Below the pieces are notes generated by a model, which worked only from the letters and a program-made list of their open reading frames with translations, did not search any database and had not been told where the DNA came from. A stretch of 64,000 nucleotides of DNA from Planctomycetota bacterium (GTDB taxonomy: Bacteria > Planctomycetota > UBA8742 > UBA2392). Made by a program: the position numbers and the translations under genes. Where the stretch lies: contig JAOSKM010000001.1 in assembly GCA_027493625.1 (NCBI GenBank), positions 2,318,657 through 2,382,656 on the forward strand. Reading direction: 5' to 3'. The number at the start of each line of letters is the position of its first letter. Within the stretch, counting starts at the first letter, position 1. Shown here piece by piece: positions 52,520 through 61,336 of this stretch.

Positions 52520-53353
52520 ATGCGCCTGCTGTTGCTCCTGCTGCTGTTCGCTCCCGGCCTGTTCGCCATCGACATGAAGGACGTCGACCGCGACACCCTG
52601 CGCCACGTGCGCCTGGCGCTGCTGGAAGACGAGGTGCGCAGGCACTTCGGCCTGCGGGTCGGCGACTTCGAGTCGCTTGACCAGGCCGTGGACCTCAGGC
52701 TTGCGGACGACAAGCAGCTTCTGTTGCTGCGCCTGGACACCAAGGCCGCCGCGGTGCTGATCCACACGGGTAAAACCGACCACGCCGGCGTGCACCTTTT
52801 CATCGATGTCGAGCCGCGGCTCGGCGCCCAGGTGCTGTTCGACGGGAAGTTCGTCGCCCTGCGCTGCCGCGCATCCGACGGCAAGCTGCCGGAAACGACC
52901 CGCCTGCTGCGCCTGCAGCAGGGCAAGCTGCAGCTCTGCCTGGAATGGACCAGCCAGGAAGAGTACGTGCTGGAAAACGGGCGCTACATCGAGAAGACGA
53001 CCCGCAAGCTCGAGCAGGACGGGAGCCTGCAACTGCTGGAGCGGCGCGAGCACCTGCTAGACGGCAAGCTGCTGGAAGGCGGGCTGGCCACGAAAACCAC
53101 GCCGCTTCAGGACCGGCCCGAGGGGCTGGTTGCCGGCGTCGCGAGCGAGGAAGCAATCTCGGTCAGCACGCACTGCGCGCTGGCGCGCGCACTTGAGCGC
53201 GATCGTCTCAACGAGGCCGCACTGCACCACGCACGGCTGGCGCAGGCACGCGCGCTGGCCGGGAAGCTGGCGGGCGACGACGCCGGCAAGCTGGAGGCGC
53301 TGTCGCTGACCGCCAGGCTGGAAGCGCGCCTGCGCCCGGTGGAATCGAAATGA
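52520..53353 (+). CDS. exported protein of unknown function
   Basis: The 277-residue product starts at ATG 52520 (GAGG five bases before) and has a signal peptide (MRLLLLLLLFAPGLFAID). The mature chain is charged and helical-to-mixed: LRHVRLALLEDEVRRHFGLRVGDFE at the start, a central beta part (YVLENGRYIEKTTRKLEQDGSLQLLERREHLLDG), and a C-terminal TPR-like helical pair (HCALARALERDRLNEAALHHARLAQARALAG). No motif is recognised. It is the only plus-strand gene within the glycan block and converges on the GT2 gene with no gap. Confidence 0.7.
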   Translation: MRLLLLLLLFAPGLFAIDMKDVDRDTLRHVRLALLEDEVRRHFGLRVGDFESLDQAVDLRLADDKQLLLLRLDTKAAAVLIHTGKTDHAGVHLFIDVEPRLGAQVLFDGKFVALRCRASDGKLPETTRLLRLQQGKLQLCLEWTSQEEYVLENGRYIEKTTRKLEQDGSLQLLERREHLLDGKLLEGGLATKTTPLQDRPEGLVAGVASEEAISVSTHCALARALERDRLNEAALHHARLAQARALAGKLAGDDAGKLEALSLTARLEARLRPVESK

Positions 53354-54301
53354 TCAGGGTTTCTTCAGCCTGCGCCCGAACCAGCCCGCCACGCGCGCGC
53401 GCGCGAGCTTGCTCTTGAGCTGCGCCAGCAGAGGCTGCTCGCCGCATTCGTCCAGCGCCTGCCGCCAGGCCTCGCGGGCCTGATCGACGCGCCCCAGCCA
53501 GATCAGGTGCTTGACGTGCTCGTCGTAGATCCGCGCTCGCAGCAGCTTTACGGCTTCCGGGCTGAAGCGCGGGTGGCCGCCGTGTTCAGCGACCAGTTCA
53601 TCCAGCAGCCGCAGCTTTTCACGATCGCGCTGCAGGTCGCCTTCCAGGCCGGCTTCGCGGCTGATGCTGCTCTCGACCGTGCAGATCACGGTCAGCGGCT
53701 CGAGCACGGCCAGGAACTCGGTCTCGAGCGACAGGCGCAGCTGCCAGTCGCTGTCCTCCCAGTTGCGGGCGTCCACAAAGCCGCCCACGCGCCGCTGCAC
53801 ATCGCGTGAAACCACCAGCGTCTGCATGTGGGCGCGGGTCTGCCCGCCGCACAGGGTGTCGAACACCCAGCCGTCGCGCATCTGCCCGGGCTTCGGCTTG
53901 GGCTGGTCCTCCTTGCCCTCGTGCACGTAGCGCGTGAACGAAACGCCGGCCTGCGGGTGCGTGCGCATCATGGCAAGCTGCGTCTCCAGCTTCTGCGGGT
54001 ACCAGCGGTCGTCGTCATCCAGGAACGCGAAGAATTCGCCGTTCGCGCGCTCCATGCCCGCGTTGCGCGCCGCGGCCGGGCCGCCGTTTTCCTTGCTGAA
54101 CCAGTTGAACTCCACGCCGGCCTCTTTCACTCGCGGCGCGAAGGACGCCAGCACCTCGGGGGTTTCGTCGCCGCTGCCGTCGTCGATCACCACCAGCTCG
54201 AGCGGCCTGTACGTCTGGCGCAGCACGCTGCCCAGGCTGCGCTCCAGCAGTCGCGGGCGGCGGTAGGTCGGGATGATCGCCGAGACCAGCGGCCCGCTCA
54301 T
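53354..54301 (-). CDS. family 2 glycosyltransferase
   Basis: The 315-residue GT-A enzyme has the N-terminal VSAIIPTYRRPRLLERSLGSVLRQTYRPLELVVIDDGSGDET (two parts, about 6-48) and the DxD-type metal motif FLDDDDRWYP (about 92-101). The ED box is DARNWEDSDWQLRL, holding the catalytic aspartate. No membrane helix is present. The C-terminal tail is helical and basic. It overlaps the preceding epimerase gene by four bases and ends the glycan operon. The acceptor and donor sugar are unknown. Confidence 0.9.
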   Translation of the reverse strand: MSGPLVSAIIPTYRRPRLLERSLGSVLRQTYRPLELVVIDDGSGDETPEVLASFAPRVKEAGVEFNWFSKENGGPAAARNAGMERANGEFFAFLDDDDRWYPQKLETQLAMMRTHPQAGVSFTRYVHEGKEDQPKPKPGQMRDGWVFDTLCGGQTRAHMQTLVVSRDVQRRVGGFVDARNWEDSDWQLRLSLETEFLAVLEPLTVICTVESSISREAGLEGDLQRDREKLRLLDELVAEHGGHPRFSPEAVKLLRARIYDEHVKHLIWLGRVDQAREAWRQALDECGEQPLLAQLKSKLARARVAGWFGRRLKKP

Positions 54302-55216
54302 GCCAGCCCCATGGTGATGCGCAGTCCCTGCGGAAGCCGCGTGGTGGCCTCAAAGCCCAGCACGCGCTTGGCGTGGCCCGGGTCCGCGCACGAGTAGCGG
54401 ATGTCGCCCTCGCGTTCCGGCTGCTCGTCGAACCGCGGCTGCCTGTCGGCGATGCGTCCGATCTGCACCGCCAGCTCGCGGATCGTGACGGTGTGGCCGC
54501 AGCCCACGTTGAACGCCTCCCCGCGCAGCGGGCGCACGTGCCGCAGCGCGTGCAGGTTGGCCGACACCGCGTCCGCCACGTACACGAAGTCGCGGTTCTG
54601 GTTGCCGTCGCCGAACAGGGTGATCGGCCGGTTTTCCGCGACGGCGCGGATCATGGCGGGGATCACGCCGCCCAGCTGGCGCGGCCCGTACACGTTGAAG
54701 TAGCGCAGGCTGACGCCGTCCAGGCCCATCTGCGCCCAGGCGCGCACGTACTGCTCGGAGGCCGCCTTGGCCGCGGCGTAAGGACTCCAGTGGCGCGGTG
54801 GCAAGGCTTTCGGCCACCGGCATGGCGGGCGTGGTGCCGTACACCGACGCCGAGCTGGAAAGCACGAAACGCTTCGCGCCGGCCCTGCGCGCGGCCTCCA
54901 GCATGTTGAGCGTGCTGCTGCAGGTGTCGGCGTGGCACTGCCGCGGATCGCGCAGGCTGTCCGGCACGCTGCTCATGGCGGCCAGGTGGCAGACCGCGTC
55001 CGCCCCTTCGCACAGTCCCTCGGCGTCCAGGCCCACGTCGCGCCGCAGGTACTCGAAGTTCGCCTGCTGCAATGCCCCCTGCAGGTTGGCGCAGTCGCCG
55101 GGCTGGTGGCGGTCAACGCCGCGCACGCGCCTGCCCTCGGCCAGCAGCGCGTCGCACAGGTGGCTGCCGATGAAGCCGGCCGCGCCGGTCACTACCACGA
55201 GTTGATGATCAGCCAC
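54298..55216 (-). CDS. NAD-dependent nucleotide-sugar epimerase/dehydratase (frameshifted)
   Basis: This extended SDR of about 305 residues has the Rossmann motif VTGAAGFIGSHL (about 9-20), HLAAMSSVPDS, the Ser of LSSSASVYG and the catalytic YxxxK in SPYAAAKAASEQYVRAW. Substrate loop RYFNVYGPRQ and NGDGNQNRDFVYVADAV follow. It belongs to the UDP-glucose 4-epimerase/WbpP-like group that makes UDP-sugars. The frame breaks near 54790-54796 (one G too many gives APLSPYAAAK). Fragments are 55216-54792 and 54792-54298. It overlaps the GT2 genes on both sides. Confidence 0.9.
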
Positions 55217-56189
55217 GGGTCGCCTCTTTGCGCAGCTTGGGATGTTGCAATTTTCGCCCGAACAGGGAAAGCAGCCTGGCCTTGTGAATCTTGCGTTTCA
55301 CGCGCGGCAGCGGCGGGTTGCCCGCGCTGAGCCGCATGCCCCGCTGAAACACCTCGCGGGCGCCGGCCAGGTCGCCCGAATACAGCCGGTTCTTGACCAG
55401 CTCGCTGTAATCCTGCGCCACGCGCGCGCGCCAGGTCTGTTCGTCCCAGCCGCCGTCATTGACCCCGGCCTCGCGCGCCCGCAGCAGCCAGGCCTCGTGG
55501 TCCGCGTCGCGGCGCAGCATGCCGTCAAGGCCCGTGCCGCTCGACAGCGAGCCCGGCAGGTCGCCCGCCTCGCCCAGCACCTCCGGCACGTTGCAGGCCG
55601 TCGCGCCCAGCAGCAGGCGGTACATCCACAGCGTGTCTTCACCGGCGCGCAGGCTTTCGTCGAACGGGCCCGCGCGCCGGGCGGCGTCGCGCGTCACCAG
55701 CAGGCTGACGATCGAGGCGTCGCGCCCGCGCCCCAGGAAATCGGCGGCGCAGCGGCCTTCCAGCAGGTCGGCGGCATGGCGCGGCTTGGTGCGGCGGTCG
55801 CGCGTCTGCGGACGCAGCAGCAGGCAGGCCGCCACCTCGGCGCCCGTCGATTGCAGCGCCGCCAGTTCCCGCGCGGTCTTGTCGGGGTACCAGCGATCGT
55901 CGTCATCCAGGAACGCGAAGTAGTCGCCGCCGGCGCGCTGCAGCGCGAGGTTGCGCGCCGCCGCCGGGCCGGCGTTGGCCTGGCGCAGGAACACCGCCGC
56001 CACGCCCGCCTGCTCCGACCGCGCCTTCAGCGCCTGGCACAGCGCCGGCGTGCCGTCGCTGCTGCCGTCGTCCACCACCAGCAGCTCCAGCGGACGCCAG
56101 CTCTGGGCCAGCGCGGATTCCACCGCGCCGGGCAGCAGCTCCGCGCGGTTGAAGGTCGGCAGGATCACGCTCACCAGCGGCCGGCTCAT
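55209..56189 (-). CDS. family 2 glycosyltransferase
   Basis: The 326-residue enzyme resembles the 53354 gene: VSVILPTFNRAELLPGAVESALAQSW, LLVVDDGSSDGTP and metal motif FLDDDDRWYPDKTARELAAL. A box EDTLWMYRLLLG supplies the catalytic acid position. It ends in a basic helical region (VKRKIHKARLLSLFGRKL) similar to the tail of the other GT2, suggesting the two arose by duplication. It overlaps the upstream GT4 gene by four bases (ATGA) and the epimerase gene by eight. Confidence 0.9.
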   Translation of the reverse strand: MSRPLVSVILPTFNRAELLPGAVESALAQSWRPLELLVVDDGSSDGTPALCQALKARSEQAGVAAVFLRQANAGPAAARNLALQRAGGDYFAFLDDDDRWYPDKTARELAALQSTGAEVAACLLLRPQTRDRRTKPRHAADLLEGRCAADFLGRGRDASIVSLLVTRDAARRAGPFDESLRAGEDTLWMYRLLLGATACNVPEVLGEAGDLPGSLSSGTGLDGMLRRDADHEAWLLRAREAGVNDGGWDEQTWRARVAQDYSELVKNRLYSGDLAGAREVFQRGMRLSAGNPPLPRVKRKIHKARLLSLFGRKLQHPKLRKEATRG

Positions 56190-57346
56190 GGCGCGCCCTC
56201 CCCCAGCAGCAGCTCGCGCCAGCGGCCCACGAAGCGCTCCGGCGTGAAGTGCTGCTCGGCACGGGCGCGGGCGGCGGCGGCCATGGCGGCCAGCCGCCCG
56301 CGGTCGGCGGCCAGATTGCGCAGCGCCTCCACGGCCGCGGGCACCAGGGCAGCCTCCTCGGCGGGCAGCAGCTCGCCGGTTTCACCGGGCAGCACGTGGG
56401 CCGGCATGCCGCCCACGTTGGAGCACACGGGCACCACACCGTGGGCCATCGCTTCCATCACCACCACGGGGAAGCCCTCGCTGCGGCTGGTCAGCAGCAG
56501 CACGTGGGCCGCGGCGTAGTGCTCATGGATCAGCGCGGGGTTGTCCAGCAGGCCGGTGAAGCGGCAGTACTGCCGGTCGGCCGGGTCCAGCAGCTCGTTC
56601 ACGTCCCCCACCAGCGTGAACTCGGCGGCGATGCCCGCGTCCGCGCAGGCCGAGGCGACGCGCCCCACCAGGTGCACGCGCTTTTCCGGGGCGCCGCGCC
56701 CGACATACAGCACGCGCAGCGGTCCTTCCGGCTTGGGAGGCGGCGGGGGCGGCAGGTCAACGCAGTTCTCGATCACCCGCATGCGCTGCTTGAGCGCAGG
56801 CTCAAGCCCGGCTTGGTCGTAGATGGCGGCCACGTCGTCGCGCACGCCGGCGTTGATGAACACGCGGGCGTCCAGCCGCGGCGCGTAGGGCAGGCTGAAG
56901 TGCTCCACGCTGGCCAGCGCGTGCACCAGGTCGATGCAGCGCACGTGCGGGCGCAGCAGCGCCGTAAGCTCATAGAAGAAGCGCGAGTTGCCGCCCAGCA
57001 CCGTGGGCCGCTCATGGGCGTTGATCAGCGCCGCCAGCCGCCCGATGTGGAAAAAGCGCCGCGCCGGGCCCGTGCACCTGCGCCCCACGAACTCAAGCCG
57101 CGCGGAAGCGGGGAAGTTCACGGCAAAGGGCTGCGGCCAGGTGGGCAGCGTCAGGTAGATCCAGGGGGAGACCTCGGCCACCGACTGCGCGATGCGCGCG
57201 TGCACCACGTCCGCTCCGCCCACCACGGCGTGGTTGAACAGCAGGAACAGCCGAGAAGGGTTGCGCTGCGAGCCCGCAAACAGCCCGCCCAGGCGCGTCA
57301 AAATCGCGCGGCGGATGGGCCTCTGCTTGCGGGGCTTGGCGGTCAT
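56186..57346 (-). CDS. family 4 glycosyltransferase
   Basis: The 386-residue GT-B enzyme has RVLYVGRGAPEKRVHLVGRVASAC (donor-site glycine and Arg-Lys) and the GT4 E-x7-E motif in SEGFPVVVMEAMAHGVVPV, followed by GGMPAHVLPGETGELL. The N-terminal lobe has VVGGADVVHARIAQSV. ATG 57346 (MTAKPRKQRP) is used; the longer frame reading to 57544 overlaps the promoter of the divergent M20 gene. It is the first gene of the four-gene overlapping glycan operon 57346-53354. Confidence 0.9.
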   Translation of the reverse strand: MTAKPRKQRPIRRAILTRLGGLFAGSQRNPSRLFLLFNHAVVGGADVVHARIAQSVAEVSPWIYLTLPTWPQPFAVNFPASARLEFVGRRCTGPARRFFHIGRLAALINAHERPTVLGGNSRFFYELTALLRPHVRCIDLVHALASVEHFSLPYAPRLDARVFINAGVRDDVAAIYDQAGLEPALKQRMRVIENCVDLPPPPPPKPEGPLRVLYVGRGAPEKRVHLVGRVASACADAGIAAEFTLVGDVNELLDPADRQYCRFTGLLDNPALIHEHYAAAHVLLLTSRSEGFPVVVMEAMAHGVVPVCSNVGGMPAHVLPGETGELLPAEEAALVPAAVEALRNLAADRGRLAAMAAAARARAEQHFTPERFVGRWRELLLGEGAP

Positions 57347-57453
57347 GTGCAGAAGATTCAAGCAGCGCCCGGCCCACCGGCAAGCCGCAAGCGCGCCCAC
57401 CGGCGACGACACCCGCTTTTTGCTAGACTCGCGCCGCACAAAGGAAACCGCCC

Positions 57454-58614
57454 ATGCCGCATGAACTGCTGACCGCCGCCGAAGGCTTGCAGGACTGGCT
57501 GACCACCCAGCGCCGCACACTGCACATGGTGCCGGAGCTGTCACTGCACGAGTTCAAGACCTCCGAGCACTGCGCCCAGCAGATGGCCGAGCTGGGCCTC
57601 AAGGTCACCAAGCTGTGGGGCGAAGGCTTCATCGCCGACCTGGACGCCCCCAACGGCAAAGGCCGCGTGGCCCTGCGCGCCGACATGGACGCGCTGCCCA
57701 TCACCGAACTCAACGACGTCCCCTATCGGTCCCGCCACGGCGGCGTCGCCCACATGTGCGGCCACGACACCCACATGACGATCGCGATGGGCACCGCCAG
57801 GCTGCTCGCTGCGCGCAGAGACAAGCTGACGCGCAGCGTGCGATTCATCTTCCAGCCCAGCGAAGAACTGCCCCCCGGCGGCGCCAAGGGGCTGATTGAC
57901 AAGGGCTGCCTCGAGGGCGTGGACGAAGTCTACGGCCTGCACAACAACCCGCAGATGGAAGTGGGGACCGTCGCGACCCGCGTCGGCGCCATGACCGCCG
58001 CGGCCGACATTTTCGAGATCAAGCTGACCGGCCGGGGCGGCCACGCCTCGCGCCCCCACGAGGCCCTGGACCCCATCCCCGCCACGGCCGAGCTGGTGGG
58101 CATGCTGCAGACCCTGGTGGCGCGCCGCGTGCAGCCGGGCAAGCCGGCGGTTGTGAGCGTGACGAAATTCCACGCCGGCACCACCCACAACATCATCCCC
58201 GACAGCGCCGAGCTGCTGGGCACCGTGCGCAGCTACGAAGAGCCCGTGCGCGCGCGCATCATCGAAGAGATGGAGCGCATGGTGCAGGCCGTCGCACAGG
58301 CGCACGGTTTGAAGCACGAGTACAAGTACCTGCGCGGCTACGACAGCATCGTGAACCACGAGAGCGGCGTGCAGGCAGTGGCAAAGGCGGCCGCGGAGAT
58401 TGTCGGCGAAGGCAACGTAAACACCGGCTTCGAGCCGCAAACCTGGGGCGAAGACTTCAGCTACTACCTGCAGCACAGGCCCGGCGCGTTTTTCCTGGTA
58501 GGCAGCGGCAACAGGCAGAAGGGCATCACCGAGCCCCTGCACTCCGCCCGCTTCAACGTAGATGAACGCTGCCTCGCCATCGGCACGGCGGTAATGGCAC
58601 GGTTGGCGCTTTGA
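57454..58614 (+). CDS. M20D-family amidohydrolase
   Basis: This zinc peptidase/N-acyl amino acid amidohydrolase of 386 residues has the metal motifs HMCGHDTHMTIAMG (about 99-112), FQPSEELPPGGAKG (about 135-148) with the catalytic Glu, and HSARFNVDERCL at the end, as well as the dimerisation region GRGGHASRPHEALDP. It is closest in form to hippurate or indole-acetyl amino acid hydrolases. Cytoplasmic, intact. Divergent from the glycan operon across about 107 bp containing a plausible promoter. Its substrate is unknown. Confidence 0.92.
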   Translation: MPHELLTAAEGLQDWLTTQRRTLHMVPELSLHEFKTSEHCAQQMAELGLKVTKLWGEGFIADLDAPNGKGRVALRADMDALPITELNDVPYRSRHGGVAHMCGHDTHMTIAMGTARLLAARRDKLTRSVRFIFQPSEELPPGGAKGLIDKGCLEGVDEVYGLHNNPQMEVGTVATRVGAMTAAADIFEIKLTGRGGHASRPHEALDPIPATAELVGMLQTLVARRVQPGKPAVVSVTKFHAGTTHNIIPDSAELLGTVRSYEEPVRARIIEEMERMVQAVAQAHGLKHEYKYLRGYDSIVNHESGVQAVAKAAAEIVGEGNVNTGFEPQTWGEDFSYYLQHRPGAFFLVGSGNRQKGITEPLHSARFNVDERCLAIGTAVMARLAL

Positions 58615-58619
58615 TCCAA

Positions 58620-58712
58620 GCCCGGTCCGCAAGGACCGGGGACACCGCGCAGCGGTGAACCGAACCACCATGTTGTCGCCTTCGGCGACTCCCCGGCCTT
58701 TCGGCCGGGGCT
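58620..58712. repeat. palindrome cluster between convergent genes
   Basis: Four stem-loops in a row: CCCGGTCC/GGACCGGG (58621-58640), CACCGC/GCGGTG (58643-58657), GTCGCC/GGCGAC (58675-58689) and CCCCGGCC/GGCCGGGG (58691-58710), then CTCTAAC. It shares the last unit and border with the cluster at 20315-20423. Confidence 0.75.
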
Positions 58713-60125
58713 CTAACCAACGAACGGCCGGGCCGTCCCCTGCATGTCGGCGGGGATTTCCTTGTTGAAGAACTTGAGCACTGTGGGCGCGAAGTCCATC
58801 AGGCTGAAGGGCTCGAGCTCACCCTGCTTGGGCACGCCGGCGCCGGCCATGGCGAACACGCCGTGCCAGTTGTGGTTGGCGTCGTCGGGGCCCGTGTCGT
58901 TCTCGAACACGTGCAGGGGCGCGTTCGCGTCCGGGCTTACGCTGCCGATGCTGCGCCAGCCCAGGTCGCCGAAGATCACGATCAGATCCGGCGGGATGTT
59001 GTTCACCACCTTGTAGGTGTCATGGGGCCGGTAAACATGCGTGGTCATCGGCCGGCCGGCGTCGTCGGGGATGGCCTTCAGCTTCTCGCCCAGCTCGGAT
59101 GCCAGCGCGTCCACCTCGGCGGGGTCCACGATGCCCTCGGGCTCGCGGCCCTTGATGTTGAACTGCACGCGCGAGTAGTAGCCGCCCTCGGCCCACACCT
59201 TCGTTCTTGACCAGTCAACAGCGCCCGCCTTGATCAGCTTGCCCATGCCTGTGGGCTCTTTGGGGCGCTCTTTCAGCGTGAGAAAACCCTGCCGGATCAG
59301 CCAGTCGTTGATCATCACGCCGCCGTCCATGCCGCGCGCGCCGTGGTCGCTTACCACCGCGATCGCAACGTCCGGGTCGTTCTCGTAGGGCGCGATCAGC
59401 TCGCCCATCAGCTTGTCGCACAGGGCGTAGTAGTCGCGCATGGCGTTGTTGAGCGGGTGGTTGGGCTGGTAGTGGCGGTGCGTCTCGTCGGTGTAGCGCC
59501 ACAGCAGGTGCACGATGCGGTCGGTGCCCATCTCCACCATCATGAAGAAATCCCACGGCCGCGTCTTCAGCAGGTGCGCCGCCAGCTTGAAGCGGCGCTC
59601 GGCCATGTCGATCAGGTTCTGCAGAATCTCCTGGCGGTTCTCGCTGCGGAACTCCTCGACGTCGGGGATGTAGTCGCACACCGTGGCGATCTCGTTCTTC
59701 AGCGTCGCCGGGTAGGTCCAGGTGCCCTCGGTGTCCGGCAGCGGGAAGCCGCTCACCATCACGCCCTTCAACGGCCGCGGCGGCCAGGTCTGGGGCACGC
59801 CCAGCACGATGTTGTTCAGGCCGGCGCGCGACAGCACGTCCCACACGCGGGGCTCGCGCACCATCTTGCCGTCGGCGAACATGAACGAGTCGTATGAGTA
59901 ATCCTTGCGGTTGCGGAAGCCGTACATGCCCAGGGTGCCGGGGTCTTTGCCGGTCACCATGCACTGCCAGGCCGGGATGGTGATGGGCGGGATGGTGCTG
60001 CGCATGCGGGCAAACACGCCGCGCTCGCGCAGGCGGGTAAGGTTGGGCATGCGGTCGGCCCAGCGCTCAAAGGCCAGCGAGGGCTCAAGGCAATCAAGGC
60101 CGACAACGATCAGCTTGCGTGGCAT
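58713..60125 (-). CDS. type I phosphodiesterase / nucleotide pyrophosphatase-family enzyme
   Basis: The 470-residue alkaline-phosphatase-fold hydrolase begins MPRKLIVVGLDCLEP (metal Asp11) and has the nucleophile region PPITIPAWQCMVTGKDPG with Thr49. It then has MVEMGTDRIVHLLW (metal ligands), VSDHGARGMDGG and NHNWHGVFAMAGAGV. This set is characteristic of type I phosphodiesterases. No signal peptide is present, so it is likely cytoplasmic. It sits 1.2 kb from the sulfatase-like gene and sulfate-activation genes, which may point to work on sulfated or phosphorylated glycans. The start at ATG 60125 agrees with the family. Confidence 0.9.
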   Translation of the reverse strand: MPRKLIVVGLDCLEPSLAFERWADRMPNLTRLRERGVFARMRSTIPPITIPAWQCMVTGKDPGTLGMYGFRNRKDYSYDSFMFADGKMVREPRVWDVLSRAGLNNIVLGVPQTWPPRPLKGVMVSGFPLPDTEGTWTYPATLKNEIATVCDYIPDVEEFRSENRQEILQNLIDMAERRFKLAAHLLKTRPWDFFMMVEMGTDRIVHLLWRYTDETHRHYQPNHPLNNAMRDYYALCDKLMGELIAPYENDPDVAIAVVSDHGARGMDGGVMINDWLIRQGFLTLKERPKEPTGMGKLIKAGAVDWSRTKVWAEGGYYSRVQFNIKGREPEGIVDPAEVDALASELGEKLKAIPDDAGRPMTTHVYRPHDTYKVVNNIPPDLIVIFGDLGWRSIGSVSPDANAPLHVFENDTGPDDANHNWHGVFAMAGAGVPKQGELEPFSLMDFAPTVLKFFNKEIPADMQGTARPFVG

Positions 60126-60943
60126 GGGGCAAATACTTGCTTGTCAAACCTTAAAGGCAAGTGGAATGGAGGAGTGGCATCAGGTTGTCCAGGGCCCAGC
60201 CACGCGAGATTCAGCCTGCGCAGCAGGCGTCTCACACGGGAAGCCCCCCGGGCGCAAGCCGGGGGTGACGATGCGGGGTAATCCAAGCCGTCGAAGACGG
60301 CGGCGCTGCATCGCGCGAGCAACCGGGTATCGAAGAGTCGCCGTCTGCGACGGCTCAAGGGTTGTGCCGATTCAAAACCCCCGGCTGACGCCATAGGTTT
60401 CTACACAAGTCTGGCATTTCAGCCGGCGCAGCCGGCGTCTCTCCGGGTAAGCCCCCGGCGGTCGGCACTGAGCGCAGCGAAGCGCCGACAAGCCGGGGAT
60501 CTCTCGGCAGGCTGTTCAGAGCCGCGAAGCGGCGGCTCTCCCTCACTCCCCTGCGCGTGCAACCGACTGAAAGCAAAGATACAACGCCAAGAAGCTCCAC
60601 GGCCTGTCCGTCGCTTGCACGCCATCCGGTTCGACCGAGAGATTGATTACTGCGTCAGAGAGGATTCGTGGCGTTCCTTGCGCCATGGCGTTGAATGCCG
60701 TGCGGCATTGGCGACCGCGCGCTGAATTGTGGTTCCGCGACCTGTAACGTTTCCGAACGTCCCACCAGAGCCGCCGCTACGCGGCTCATGCTTCACGACT
60801 GCCCGAAACTCCGGCTCCGCTGCGCTGCGCCGGGGCTAACCAGAGAGACGCCGGCAAGCCGGCTGTCTAATCTACCTTCGGGACTTGTGTAGAAACCTAT
60901 GGCTGACGCCGGGGGCTTACCAGAGAGACGCCGCCTGCGGCGG
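60126..60943. repeat. 818-bp non-coding region of structured repeats
   Basis: No gene is seen. The region is dense with small stem-loops of the form GCC-n-GGCGTCTC followed by CCCCCGG...CCGGGG (e.g. 60215-60265, 60418-60500, 60830-60880, 60905-60950), in both orientations. The stems differ between copies (CCTGC/GCAGG, CCGGC/GCCGG, CCGC/GCGG) yet pair within each copy. The 60378-60916 part is bounded by inverted repeats and described separately. Confidence 0.75.
60378..60916. repeat. 539-bp fold-back element with terminal inverted repeats
   Basis: A perfect 21-bp inverted repeat (60391-60411 and 60882-60902; core GGTTTCTACACAAGTC) extends outward as CCCCCGGC on both ends, interrupted by five unpaired bases where both ends instead carry GGCTGACGCC. 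The internal stem-loops are also mirrored about the middle. There is no transposase; the layout resembles a MITE or a fold-back element. Confidence 0.7.
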
Positions 60944-61333
60944 CTAAGGCCGCTTGCCCTTTTCGTCGAAGATGATGTCGCGGTCGGGGATGTCCTGTCC
61001 CCCGGCTGTGCCGTCGGCTCCGAGACACGTCAGCGCGAATCCTGACTCCGAGGGAACGTACCAGTAGGGTTGCCCGGTGAAGGGATCCTGGGGCAAAACT
61101 GGCAGATAGTCAGGCGTCAGGTCCGCAAGCCCAGAAGGGTATTCGAAGTCATGTTCCAGGCAGTACTGCAGTATCTGGCGTCGGATGCTCTCCATCTCCG
61201 CCTCGGCTGCCTGCCACTTCGCTTCGGCGACATCAGACTGAGATCGAGCATGCGCCATCCAACCCACACTGACTGCTATGACCGCCGCCATCACGAGGAC
61301 AACACCGATCACGATCCATAGTTTACGGGGCAT
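60944..61333 (-). CDS. membrane protein with GspG-like C-terminal domain
   Basis: The 129-residue protein has one N-terminal membrane helix (about 5-26) without a prepilin cleavage site. The following helix (EAEMESIRRQILQYCLEHDFEYP) and domain (LPQDPFTGQPYWYVPSESGFALTCLGADGTAGGQDIPDRDI) have the plan of the major pseudopilin GspG, including the DG...GG...DI calcium-site-like loop. It thus looks like a GspG fold on a plain anchor. It is just upstream of the fold-back region and 3 bases after the sulfatase-like gene on the same strand, suggesting co-transcription. Confidence 0.75.
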   Translation of the reverse strand: MPRKLWIVIGVVLVMAAVIAVSVGWMAHARSQSDVAEAKWQAAEAEMESIRRQILQYCLEHDFEYPSGLADLTPDYLPVLPQDPFTGQPYWYVPSESGFALTCLGADGTAGGQDIPDRDIIFDEKGKRP

Positions 61334-61336
61334 TGC

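Noticed and set aside
60695..60892. Short frame of 65 codons inside the repeat region
   Set aside because: It lies within the fold-back element, has no SD and has a Cys/Arg-rich nonsense composition.
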